This document shows, piece after piece, positions 1 to 7,209 of a stretch of DNA of 16,025 nt. Where the stretch lies: the NCBI GenBank assembly GCA_030616535.1, contig JAUWXE010000013.1:1-16025 (forward strand), read 5' to 3'. The notes beneath the pieces were generated by a model. It did no database searches and was not told the DNA's origin. It saw only the letters and a program-made list of their open reading frames with translations. Source of the DNA: Candidatus Aerophobota bacterium (GTDB lineage Bacteria; Aerophobota; Aerophobia; Aerophobales; AE-B3A). The translations under genes and the position numbers were made by a program. How positions within the stretch are numbered: position 1 is the stretch's first letter; every line of letters begins with the position of its first letter.

Positions 1-1050
1 ATAACCCATACAGGTTCTTATTGCCCAGACAAGATTTTGAGAACCATCGTCTAGCCGGGCCGGACCATAAACGATCTCTTTTAAGGTTCCCGTTGTTCCT
101 ACCCGAACTCTCGCTCCCCGGGGTAGGTTTTCATCCGAAGTAGCCATTCCCCAGTGATATCCTTTACCAGGAGCCTCTTTAGCTCGAGCGAAGGCAGACC
201 CAATCATTACTGCATCTGCTCCTGAGGCCAAAGCCTTACAGATATCGCCACCGGTCCTCATTCCTCCATCGGTAATAATGGGAACATAGCGACTGGTTTT
301 CTTAAAATATTCGTCCCTAGCAGCAGCAGTGTCTATAGTAGCGGTGACCTGAGGAACTCCGACTCCCAGTACCTCCCTGGTAGTACAGGCCGCTCCCGGA
401 CCCACTCCCACCAGAAGGGCATCTATGCCGGTTTGCATAAGATCATAAGCAGTCTCATAGGTGACGCAGTTACCTACTATTACCGGGATGGAAAGCTTGC
501 TACAAAATTTGCTGAAATCAAGGGATTCTCGCCTGGAAGAATAATACTTGGCTGTAGCTACGGTAGCCTGAACCACAAAAACATCTGCTCCTATCTCCTG
601 AGCGATGGGCCCAAAACGAGCTGCCTGCTGAGGAATGACAGAGACAGCTACCAGGATCTTAGCTTTCTTCATCTCCTTAATTCTCTTCTCAATTAGCTGC
701 TCTTTAATGGGGGCCCGATAGACTCTTTGAATTATCTCTACAGTTTCCTCCGAGGAGGAATGGACAATTTCCTCTATCGCTTTAGCTGGATTCTCATAGC
801 GAGTTTGAACACCCCCTAAGTTAAGAACAGCTAATCCACCCAGTCTGCCCATCTGGATGGCAAAATTTGTGTCCACTACTCCGTCCATAGCAGAAGCTAG
901 GATGGGTATGGTAAAAGTTAGGTCACCCAGTTTCCAGCTAACATCTACATCATTAGGGTCAAGAGTTACTCTGCCTGGAACCAAAGCCACTTCATCAAAC
1001 CCATATGCTTTTCTTGCTTTTCTTTCTCTGCCTATGTAAAATCCACCCAT
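1..1050 (-). CDS. guaB3: GuaB3-type IMP dehydrogenase family protein (3' end off the window)
   Basis: 350 codons are present with no stop, so the C-terminus lies beyond the left edge. By family it is an NAD-dependent IMP dehydrogenase (IMP to XMP, the committed step of GMP synthesis) acting in the cytoplasm. The TIM-barrel core is continuous: an early LASAMDGVVD segment (residues 51-60), the phosphate and active-site loop GVGPGAACTTR with the presumed catalytic Cys at 222, and TDGGMRTGGD (256-265). The two CBS domains that interrupt classical GuaB after about residue 90 are absent, and the GPGAACT loop with the later HWGMAT motif (158 nt from the window edge) matches the GuaB3 subgroup. The ATG at 1050 has a GGGGAGG ribosome-binding site 5 nt upstream. 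It follows prfB by 62 nt on the same strand and is probably co-transcribed. Some GuaB3 members, such as a cyanobacterial one, are active IMPDHs; others are of doubtful activity, so function here is inferred. Confidence 0.88.
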   Translation of the reverse strand, partial: MGGFYIGRERKARKAYGFDEVALVPGRVTLDPNDVDVSWKLGDLTFTIPILASAMDGVVDTNFAIQMGRLGGLAVLNLGGVQTRYENPAKAIEEIVHSSSEETVEIIQRVYRAPIKEQLIEKRIKEMKKAKILVAVSVIPQQAARFGPIAQEIGADVFVVQATVATAKYYSSRRESLDFSKFCSKLSIPVIVGNCVTYETAYDLMQTGIDALLVGVGPGAACTTREVLGVGVPQVTATIDTAAARDEYFKKTSRYVPIITDGGMRTGGDICKALASGADAVMIGSAFARAKEAPGKGYHWGMATSDENLPRGARVRVGTTGTLKEIVYGPARLDDGSQNLVWAIRTCMGY

Positions 1051-1065
1051 CCTAGCCTCCCCAGA

Positions 1066-1082
1066 TGAGTAATCTCTACTCA
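1066..1082. repeat. Small perfect inverted repeat between prfB and guaB3
   Basis: TGAGTA, a 5-nt centre, and TACTCA form a perfect 6-bp stem just upstream of the guaB3 ribosome-binding site. A second weak stem (GGTTT/AAACC, 1084-1101) lies next to it, towards the end of prfB. There is no U-run, so this does not look like an intrinsic terminator. It could affect mRNA processing or guaB3 translation, or be chance. Confidence 0.3.
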
Positions 1083-1112
1083 GGGTTTAGTGATTAAAAC
1101 CAGTCTTTTAAT

Positions 1113-2214
1113 TTACTTTCCAGGCATAGCTAATTTTCTCAATGAGGCAATTATGAACTCATCGATCTCACCTTTAAGCACCCTTTCTACATCAGCTGTC
1201 TGGATGCCAGTTCGATGATCTTTTACCAGGGAGTAAGGATGCATAACATAAGAGCGAACCTGGTTGCCCCACTCTATCCTAGCTTTTTCTTCATATCTCT
1301 TTTTTGACTCTTTCTCGGCCTCTAGCTCGTAAAAATTATACAGGCGGGCCTTAAGAATCCTCAGGGCCGTGAGCTTATTTTTATGTTGAGACCTCTCATC
1401 CTGACACTGCACGGTTATTCCGGTAGGTAAATGAGTAATTCTGATGGCCGAATCGGTAACATTTACGTGTTGTCCTCCCGGTCCGCTGGCCCGAAAAGCA
1501 TCGATCTTTAAATCATTATCCTTAATTTCTACCTCGAGATCCTCAGTTTCCGGGATTACATCCACTGCAGCAAAGGAAGTATGACGACGATTGGCAGCAT
1601 CGAAGGGAGATAAGCGAACCAATCGGTGGATCCCCACCTCCTCTTTAAGATAACCATAGGCAAATGTTCCTTCTACTACTACCGTGGCTGTTTTTATTCC
1701 TGCTTCCTCCCCGGCTATCCAGTCTACTACCCTGGCACGATATCCTTTTTTATCCATCCAACTCAAGTACATGCGAAGCAAGATCTCTGCCCAATCACAG
1801 GAGTCGGTTCCTCCCGCTCCTGGGTGGATGGACAAAATAGCATTGAGAGAATCATTTTTCCCTCTTAAAAGGGACTCTATTTCAAGTCCTGCTAATTTTC
1901 TTTCTAAGAGATTAAGCTTTGCCTCTATTTCCTCTTCAAGATCCTCATCTTCTTCCTCTTCCAGAAGATGAGCCAAAGTTTGAACTTCCTCCAAAAGATC
2001 CTCTACTTTTCTCCATTCCTCTATTTTACTCCTTAGGTAGCTTAACTTTTGCGACACCTCTGCTCGATTTTCTCTTTGCCAAAAATTTACCTTGGAGGTC
2101 TCCTCTTCTAACCTCTTAATTTTTAATTCTCTTTTCTCTATTTCAAAGATGCCCCCTTAGCTCACTGATTTTTTTATCCAGTTCACTTACTCGATCAGTA
2201 TGCATTCCGGACAT
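1113..2214 (-). CDS. prfB: Peptide chain release factor 2 (programmed +1 frameshift)
   Basis: RF2 recognises UAA and UGA stop codons on the ribosome and triggers peptide release. The gene is in two frames: 23 codons from the ATG at 2214 to CTT (2148-2146), then an in-frame TGA (2145-2143). After skipping the T at 2145, 343 codons run from GAA at 2144 to the TAA at 1113. The 366-residue product matches the usual RF2 length of about 365. It carries the stop-reading tripeptide SPF (about 202-204), which distinguishes RF2 from RF1, and the catalytic GGQ (about 246-248). The N-terminal domain is rich in charged helix. ATGs at 2220 and 2205 are alternatives, but AAGGAG at 2221-2226 is 6 nt from the ATG at 2214 and abuts the one at 2220. 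A conventional single-frame reading starts falsely at GTG 2057 and loses 52 residues. The frameshift makes synthesis self-regulated: low RF2 favours shifting at the UGA. Confidence 0.95.
2143..2158 (-). promoter_or_regulatory. prfB programmed +1 frameshift signal
   Basis: Read on the minus strand, an internal SD-like AAGGGGG is followed by CAT, then CTT TGA A. The geometry AGG GGG NAT CTT TGA is the same as in E. coli prfB: an SD-like stretch 3 nt before the CUU slippery codon, and UGA in the A site. The base after UGA is A rather than the usual C, so the first codon after the shift is GAA (Glu) instead of GAC (Asp). Both frames around it encode RF2-like sequence, so this is a functional recoding site rather than a broken gene. 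Confidence 0.93.
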
Positions 2215-2311
2215 TACCATCTCCTTGGCTATTGTAATAACTCGACGAAACTAGCACTAACTTCTCTGGTGTTCCCAATTAAACTCAAATCCAAATTAGA
2301 GTTCAAAAGGA

Positions 2312-2340
2312 AATATACCAGAACAAAAGGAGTTTGTCAA
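2312..2340 (-). promoter_or_regulatory. Predicted sigma70-type promoter of prfB
   Basis: On the minus strand a perfect -35 TTGACA (2340-2335) is separated by 17 bp from a -10 TATATT (2317-2312). Transcription would start near 2305 and leave a leader of about 90 nt before the prfB ATG. This is a consensus match by eye only. Confidence 0.65.
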
Positions 2341-2536
2341 TGAATAGAACCACTTGCCATCCCCCAGTTTTGGAATATTGGTCACTTTGTTCACTAGCCC
2401 TAAGAGTTGCTTTCCTTAAAAAGTGAAATGTTTAATAGTCTCCCACTCACATCTTCACCAAGGTGGAACCCGATTCACAGCAGCCTGACGATCCTTCTCA
2501 CAAAGAACCTGATTACCGGAAACTAGAGAAGAATAG
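2341..2536. other. Unassigned spacer between divergent promoters
   Basis: About 196 nt lie between the prfB -35 element and the predicted promoter of the plus-strand operon. I recognise no gene, RNA or repeat here. A 28-codon plus-strand ORF (2340-2426) has AAAAGGAG seven nt before its ATG, but that ATG overlaps the prfB -35 box and the peptide resembles nothing I know. On the minus strand a protein-like reading is broken by stops, so the segment could be a gene or repeat remnant. Operator sites for either unit could also lie here. Confidence 0.3.
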
Positions 2537-2564
2537 TTGACTTTTCAGATGTAGTTATTATGAT
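2537..2564 (+). promoter_or_regulatory. Predicted promoter of the pncB-lysC-asd-ribD operon
   Basis: A -35 TTGACT (2537-2542), a 16-bp spacer and a -10 TATGAT (2559-2564) sit upstream of the plus-strand operon. Transcription would start near 2571, giving a leader of roughly 114 nt before the GTG at 2685. In that leader, AACTTTT/AAAAGGTT (about 2588-2605) can form a hairpin, and A/G-rich 2620-2628 can pair with U-rich 2631-2639. I do not recognise a known riboswitch class. Confidence 0.55.
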
Positions 2565-2684
2565 AAGCAGAAATTGTGAGACCTACGAACTTTTCCATAA
2601 AAGGTTGGCATGGAGCAGTAAAGAAGACCAGTCTTTTTTGGTACACGTAGCAATAGAGATTGAAAGTTGCAGGTGAGGTAAATA

Positions 2685-3863
2685 GTGTTCCACCTTGCTG
2701 ATTCTGATGATATTAAGAAGGGAAAGATCACCGATGTCTATTTTGAGAGAACGGTAAGGGTTCTCAAAGCCAAGCATATAGATAAAAAGGTTACGGCAGA
2801 GGTAAGGGCACGGAGTCTTCCCTTGAATTATCCCTGGGCAGTTCTAGCAGGTCTGGATGAGGTAGTATATCTTCTTAAGGGACTAAAGATCGATCTCTGG
2901 AGTTTGCCTGAGGGGAGCCTGTTTCATTCCTTTGAACCTGTTTTTTTTATAGAGGGAAATTACAGTGATTTTGCATGCTATGAGACTCCTCTTCTGGGCC
3001 TTATCTGTCAGGCTTCGGGAGTAGCTACCCGGGCTGCTCGTTGCAAAAAAGTCGCCGGTGGCAAATCTATCATCCACTTTGGGGCAAGGAGAATGCATCC
3101 CGGAATAACCCCCATGATAGACAGGGCCTCTTTCATCGGGGGATGCGATGGGATATCTGTAAATAAAAGTGCCCAAGATTTAGGAGAAGAGCCCATAGGA
3201 ACTATTCCCCACGCCCTCATTTTGCTGGTTGGAGACACCTTAGAGGCCACCCGAATGTTCCATGAGGTCATCGAACCCAGAGTGAAGCGAGTAGCACTCA
3301 TAGATACCTTAGCAGATGAAAAATTCGAAGCCCTGAGAGTTGCCGAAGGGCTAGGTAAAGACCTCTTTGGCGTGAGATTGGATACTCCTCCCTCGAGGAG
3401 AGGAGATTTTTTGAAACTCTTAGAAGAGGTAAGATGGGAACTAAACTTAAGGGGATTTAAGAAGGTAAAACTTCTGGTCTCGGGGGGAATCAATGAGAAG
3501 AAAATTCAGGAGCTACGAGGCGTAGTTGATAGCTTTGGAGTAGGTACTTTGATAAGCAATGCTCCAGTGATAGATTTTTCATTAGATATTGTAGAAATTG
3601 AAGGAAAGCCTTTTTCTAAAAAGGGAAAGCGTTCCGGGAAAAAACAACTCTGGCAGTGCTCCTCTTGTGGTGCTCGCCTAATTCGTCCGGCTGAGGAAAC
3701 AGTAGAGAAATGTGGCTGTGGAGGGGAATTTGTCCCCCTTTTGAAGCCCATAATGAAAGAAGGTAAGCTCATCAAGGCTCTCCCCTCTCCGCAAAAGATC
3801 AGAGAATATGTGCTGGGACAACTAGAAAAAATTCCTGCATTTTTAGAGGAGCCTAGAGGTTAA
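2685..3863 (+). CDS. pncB: Nicotinate phosphoribosyltransferase, archaeal type
   Basis: It converts nicotinate and PRPP to nicotinate mononucleotide, the entry step of NAD salvage (Preiss-Handler), with ATP hydrolysis stimulating the family. The 392-residue protein follows the Thermoplasma-type enzyme closely: N-terminal ADSDDIKKG and DVYFERT (5-23), [14 protein letters not shown] (134-147), GTIPHAL (172-178), [13 protein letters not shown] (205-217), [11 protein letters not shown] (231-241) and SGGI (266-269). The C-terminus carries CSSC (325-328) and CGC (343-345), which fits the zinc-knuckle-like module described in that structure. The GTG start is the first possible one, because an in-frame TAA lies at 2679-2681, and AGGTGAGG sits 6 nt upstream. 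It is the first gene of the operon, 13 nt before the aspartokinase gene. Confusion with quinolinate phosphoribosyltransferase (NadC) is unlikely given these motifs and the metal module. Confidence 0.92.
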   Translation: MFHLADSDDIKKGKITDVYFERTVRVLKAKHIDKKVTAEVRARSLPLNYPWAVLAGLDEVVYLLKGLKIDLWSLPEGSLFHSFEPVFFIEGNYSDFACYETPLLGLICQASGVATRAARCKKVAGGKSIIHFGARRMHPGITPMIDRASFIGGCDGISVNKSAQDLGEEPIGTIPHALILLVGDTLEATRMFHEVIEPRVKRVALIDTLADEKFEALRVAEGLGKDLFGVRLDTPPSRRGDFLKLLEEVRWELNLRGFKKVKLLVSGGINEKKIQELRGVVDSFGVGTLISNAPVIDFSLDIVEIEGKPFSKKGKRSGKKQLWQCSSCGARLIRPAEETVEKCGCGGEFVPLLKPIMKEGKLIKALPSPQKIREYVLGQLEKIPAFLEEPRG

Positions 3864-3876
3864 GAAGAGGAAGAAA

Positions 3877-4602
3877 TTGTCTCTCATAGTGCAAAAATAT
3901 GGGGGGAGTTCGCTGAGCTCTCCGGAGAGGATTAAAGCGGTTGCTGAAAGAATAGTAGGGGTTAAAAAGAAAGGAAAAAGAGTAGTAGCGGTTGTCTCAG
4001 CCATGGGAGATACTACCGACAAGCTACTTAATCTTGCCTACCAGATTAGCAACTACCCCCAAAAAAGGGAACTAGACTTACTTCTTTCCAGCGGAGAAAT
4101 GGTTTCCTGTGCTTTGTTAACCATAGCTCTTCATGGGTTGGGAGAGCCTGCCATCGCCTTTAGCGGACCTCAGGTGCGGATAATTACCGATGAGGCTCAC
4201 ACCAGGGCCCGCATTCAAAGAATTGAAACCAGAAGGGTCCTCGAGGAACTAGAAGAGGGAAAAATCGTGGTAGTAGCTGGCTACCAGGGAGCTACTCTCA
4301 AAAATGATATTACTACCTTAGGCAGAGGAGGTTCAGATACTACGGCAGTAGCCTTGGCAGTTGCTTTGAAAGCTGATCTTTGTGAGATTTACAGCGATGT
4401 GGAAGGTGTATATACGGCTGACCCTCGTATAGTTCCTCAGGCCAGAAAGCTTCCCCGTATCTCCTATGAAGAGATGCTGGAACTAGCTAGTGGGGGTGCG
4501 CAGGTCATCCATCTACGAGCGGTGGAAATGGCCAAAAAATATGGGGTTCGATTAAACATTCGTTCCAGCTTTAGCCAAAAGGAGGGAACAATAATTGAGT
4601 GA
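3877..4602 (+). CDS. lysC: Aspartokinase catalytic (alpha) part, separate ORF
   Basis: It phosphorylates aspartate with ATP, the first step towards lysine, diaminopimelate, threonine and methionine. The 241 residues make up only the amino-acid-kinase domain: KYGGSS (7-12; more often KYGGTS), SSGEMVS (71-77), [14 protein letters not shown] (148-161) and [13 protein letters not shown] (172-184). Single-chain enzymes are about 400 residues and continue into two ACT domains. Here the ORF ends with TGA right after the EGTII motif, and the ACT domains lie in the next ORF, in the +1 frame, overlapping by 8 nt. The start is TTG at 3877 behind a GA-rich site (AAGAGG), which gives the usual [10 protein letters not shown] beginning. 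Either the enzyme is truly two-subunit, or one base has been lost or gained here (see findings). Confidence 0.9.
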   Translation: MSLIVQKYGGSSLSSPERIKAVAERIVGVKKKGKRVVAVVSAMGDTTDKLLNLAYQISNYPQKRELDLLLSSGEMVSCALLTIALHGLGEPAIAFSGPQVRIITDEAHTRARIQRIETRRVLEELEEGKIVVVAGYQGATLKNDITTLGRGGSDTTAVALAVALKADLCEIYSDVEGVYTADPRIVPQARKLPRISYEEMLELASGGAQVIHLRAVEMAKKYGVRLNIRSSFSQKEGTIIE

Positions 4603-5101
4603 AGAAGAATCTATGGAGCGATTTATCGTCTCAGGGATTGTCCTTAATGAAAAAGAGGCTAAGGTAACTATCAAACAGGTACCGGATCAGCCTGGCATGG
4701 CTGGGTTTATATTTAAAGGATTGGCTGAGGCAAACATCAATGTTGACATGATCGTACAGAGTAGTGTTAAAGAAGGAACCAATGATATCTCCTTTACCGT
4801 AGAAGAAGGAGATTTGAACGACGTTAGGGAAGTTATGGAAAAGATAAAGCAAAAGATCGAAGTTAAGGAAGTAATTTACGATTCAGATATGGCCAAAGTT
4901 TCCTTAGTAGGGGCAGGAATGCAGTCTCACCCGGGGGTAGCTGCTCGCATGTTCACTGCTCTGAGTAGAGAAGGAATAAACATTGATATGATAAGCACCT
5001 CAGAGATAAAGATTTCCTGTGCGGTTAAAAAGAGAGAAGGGAGAAAGGCAGTAAGAGCTATTCACAGAGAATTTGAACTGCATAAGGAGGCTAATGCTTG
5101 A
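4595..5101 (+). CDS. Aspartokinase regulatory (beta, ACT-domain) part, separate ORF
   Basis: The 168 residues correspond to the C-terminal regulatory half of aspartokinase. One ACT domain starts at about residue 22 (VPDQPGMAG, then NINVDMIVQ), and a second at about 99 ([14 protein letters not shown], then [18 protein letters not shown]). In the family these bind lysine and/or threonine for feedback inhibition and mediate subunit pairing. The TTG at 4595 has AAAAGGAGGG 8 nt upstream, inside the alpha reading frame, which supports independent initiation; ATG 4613 is an alternative with a weaker site. The stop TGA overlaps the asd start by 4 nt. In Bacillus and Corynebacterium a beta subunit is also made separately, but from an in-frame internal start within one long gene, unlike this arrangement. 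Confidence 0.88.
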   Translation: MSEEESMERFIVSGIVLNEKEAKVTIKQVPDQPGMAGFIFKGLAEANINVDMIVQSSVKEGTNDISFTVEEGDLNDVREVMEKIKQKIEVKEVIYDSDMAKVSLVGAGMQSHPGVAARMFTALSREGINIDMISTSEIKISCAVKKREGRKAVRAIHREFELHKEANA

Positions 5102-6114
5102 GTAAGGATTATAATGTCGCGGTAGTCGGAGCAACTGGAGCTGTAGGAGAAGAGATGCTGCGCATCCTGGAGGAACGCCGCTTTCCTCTCAGAAATCTTA
5201 GAGTGATCGCCTCAGAAAGATCAGAAGGCAGAGTCTTAAAGTTTTGCGGAGAAAATCTGAAGGTGGAAAGGCTAAGGGGTTTATCTTTTCGAGGTGTGGA
5301 AATAGCTCTCTTCTCAGCGGGAGCGGAAATATCTAAAGAATTCTCTCCCCAAGCTGTGAAAAAAGGCTCAGTTGTAGTGGATAACTCAAGTGCTTTCAGG
5401 ATGGAATCCGGAGTCCCTCTGGTGGTGCCTGAGGTGAATCCAGATGCTCTCAAAAGTCATCAAGGCATTATTGCAAATCCTAATTGCTCTACCATTCAGT
5501 TAGTGGTAGCTATAAATCCTCTTCATCAAATAACACGTATTAAACGATTGGTTATTTCCACCTATCAGGCAGTTTCTGGAACAGGAAGAGAGGCAATCGA
5601 GGAACTTAAGCATCAGAGCCAACAATGGCTAAAGGGAGAAGAAATTAAAAAGGAGGTTTATCCTCATCAAATTGCCTTCAATCTTCTTCCACATATAGGA
5701 GAGTTTTTGATCAATGGCTACACCGAAGAGGAGTTAAAGCTAGTCAATGAGACCAAAAAGATTATGGAGGATGATCATCTCAGTGTAACAGCAACCTGCG
5801 TCCGGGTGCCGGTCTTTATCGGCCACTCCGAAGCAGTAACCGTGGAAATGGAAAAAGAACTCTCCGTAAATCAAGTAAAGAAGATTTTATCCCGAGCTCC
5901 CGGAGTCGTCCTACAGGACAACTCCGCTCATCATCTATATCCTTTACCTTTAGAAGCAGCAGGAAAAGATGAGGTCTTTGTGGGAAGAATTAGAAAAGAC
6001 GAATCGATCAAAAATGGGGTTAACCTCTGGATTGTAGCTGATAACCTTCGCAAGGGAGCAGCTTTGAACACCATTCAGATCGCTGAGTTATTAATTAAAG
6101 AGAATCTTCTGTAA
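5098..6114 (+). CDS. asd: Aspartate-semialdehyde dehydrogenase
   Basis: It reduces aspartyl phosphate to aspartate semialdehyde with NADPH, using the product of the preceding gene pair. The 338 residues have the expected family length. Visible are the nucleotide-binding GATGAVG (11-17), the active-site loop NPNCSTIQ with the nucleophilic Cys at 130, Gln157 in STYQAVSGTG, and RVPVFIGHSE with Arg236 and the catalytic His at 243. The start is TTG at 5098, inside the sequence TTGA shared with the stop of the ACT ORF. A strong AAGGAGG lies 7 nt upstream, so translation is probably coupled. It ends 4 nt before ribD. Confidence 0.95.
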   Translation: MSKDYNVAVVGATGAVGEEMLRILEERRFPLRNLRVIASERSEGRVLKFCGENLKVERLRGLSFRGVEIALFSAGAEISKEFSPQAVKKGSVVVDNSSAFRMESGVPLVVPEVNPDALKSHQGIIANPNCSTIQLVVAINPLHQITRIKRLVISTYQAVSGTGREAIEELKHQSQQWLKGEEIKKEVYPHQIAFNLLPHIGEFLINGYTEEELKLVNETKKIMEDDHLSVTATCVRVPVFIGHSEAVTVEMEKELSVNQVKKILSRAPGVVLQDNSAHHLYPLPLEAAGKDEVFVGRIRKDESIKNGVNLWIVADNLRKGAALNTIQIAELLIKENLL

Positions 6115-6118
6115 TAAG

Positions 6119-7198
6119 ATGAAAGAAAAAGGGATGAGGTTAGCCTTGTCTTTAGCGAAAAAGGGGGAAGGAAAAGTATCTCCCAATCCTATGGTAGGGG
6201 CTGTACTCGCAAAAAATGGGAGAGTAATTGCTCAGGGATATCATCGCTATTTTGGAGGTCCTCACGCTGAGGTAGAGGCTATCGAAAAAGCTAAAACCAA
6301 GGCAAAAGGAGCTACTTTATATGTAAGCCTGGAGCCCTGTTCTCACTGGGGAAAAACCTCTCCCTGCACCCAGAAGATAATCAAAGCTGGAATCAAAAAG
6401 GTAATAGCAGCTACCCTGGATCCCAATCCAGTAAATTCAGGCAAGGGAATCGAGGAGTTACAAAAAGGAGGGATAGAGACTGAGGTTGGGATCTTGGAAG
6501 AAGAAGCAGAAAAGGTAAATGAAGCTTTTTTTAAATTTATGAAAAGGAGAATTCCCTTTGTCATAGTAAAGGCAGCGGCTAGTTTAGACGGAAAAATTGC
6601 TACTTATAAGGGTGAATCTAAATGGATTACCAGTGAAAAATCACGTCGATTTGCTCATCGCTTGCGAGATCGCGTAGATGCCGTCCTGGTTGGGGTGAAT
6701 ACGATAATTAGCGATAACCCTTCACTTCTTCCACCTTCCAAGAAAAATTTTGTTCGCGTTGTCCTGGACAGCTCACTAAGAATTCCTCTTAAGGCGCGCA
6801 TCTTACAGGACCAAGACAAAGCTGACACCTTCGTCTTCACCACATCACAGTCAGATAAAGATAAGCTCCAGCAATTAAAGAACAAAGGAATTAAGGTAGC
6901 CATAATGGGAGAGGAAGATGGAAAGGTGAGCCTGGAGGAGGTTCTGAAAAAGTTAGGCGAACTTGAAATAATGAATCTTTTAGTAGAGGGAGGAGGAGAA
7001 GTAATTGGGTCCTTCTTTGAAAAAAGAAGTGTGGACAAGATCTTCCTTTTTCTTGCTCCCCGGATAATAGGAGGAAGAAAAACCCTGACCTGGGTTGAAG
7101 GAAAAGGAGTTGACTTCTTAAAAGAAACTCCCTTCATAGAAATTAACTCAGTCAAAAAGATGGGAAGAGACCTTCTCCTGGAGGGATATGTAAGATAA
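6119..7198 (+). CDS. ribD: Bifunctional riboflavin biosynthesis deaminase/reductase RibD
   Basis: The N-terminal domain deaminates diaminohydroxyphosphoribosylaminopyrimidine; the C-terminal domain reduces the ribose to ribityl with NADPH, giving 5-amino-6-ribitylamino-uracil phosphate. The deaminase zinc site is complete: H49-A-E51 in GGPHAEVEAI, with C74 and C83 in EPCSHWGKTSPC. The reductase domain starts at about 145 with VIVKAAASLDGKIAT, then SKWITS, and ends with an LVEGGGEVIGSFF segment. The length of 359 is normal. The ATG is 4 nt after the asd stop, with only a weak AAAGAG upstream, so it may rely on translation from asd. The other rib genes (ribE, ribBA, ribH) do not follow; the next gene is on the opposite strand. 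Confidence 0.95.
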   Translation: MKEKGMRLALSLAKKGEGKVSPNPMVGAVLAKNGRVIAQGYHRYFGGPHAEVEAIEKAKTKAKGATLYVSLEPCSHWGKTSPCTQKIIKAGIKKVIAATLDPNPVNSGKGIEELQKGGIETEVGILEEEAEKVNEAFFKFMKRRIPFVIVKAAASLDGKIATYKGESKWITSEKSRRFAHRLRDRVDAVLVGVNTIISDNPSLLPPSKKNFVRVVLDSSLRIPLKARILQDQDKADTFVFTTSQSDKDKLQQLKNKGIKVAIMGEEDGKVSLEEVLKKLGELEIMNLLVEGGGEVIGSFFEKRSVDKIFLFLAPRIIGGRKTLTWVEGKGVDFLKETPFIEINSVKKMGRDLLLEGYVR

Positions 7199-7209
7199 AA
7201 ACCACAACT

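Noticed and set aside
1113..2057. prfB as a 314-residue single-frame gene from GTG 2057, or as a frameshifted pseudogene
   Set aside because: The upstream frame encodes the missing RF2 N-terminus, and the join is the conserved recoding signal at 2143-2158.
2340..2426. 28-codon ORF with a good ribosome-binding site as a real gene
   Set aside because: Its ATG overlaps the consensus -35 of prfB on the other strand, and the peptide has no recognisable features; kept only as a low-level finding.
2461..2474. T-box-like AGGTGGAACC on the plus strand before a possible amino-acid operon
   Set aside because: It matches the T-box core only in part. I see no specifier stem or terminator, and the predicted operon promoter lies downstream of it.
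2620..2639. Hairpin with U-run as an intrinsic terminator
   Set aside because: The stem is A/U-rich with a 2-nt loop and a G-U pair, too weak for a terminator, and it lies inside the leader of an intact operon.
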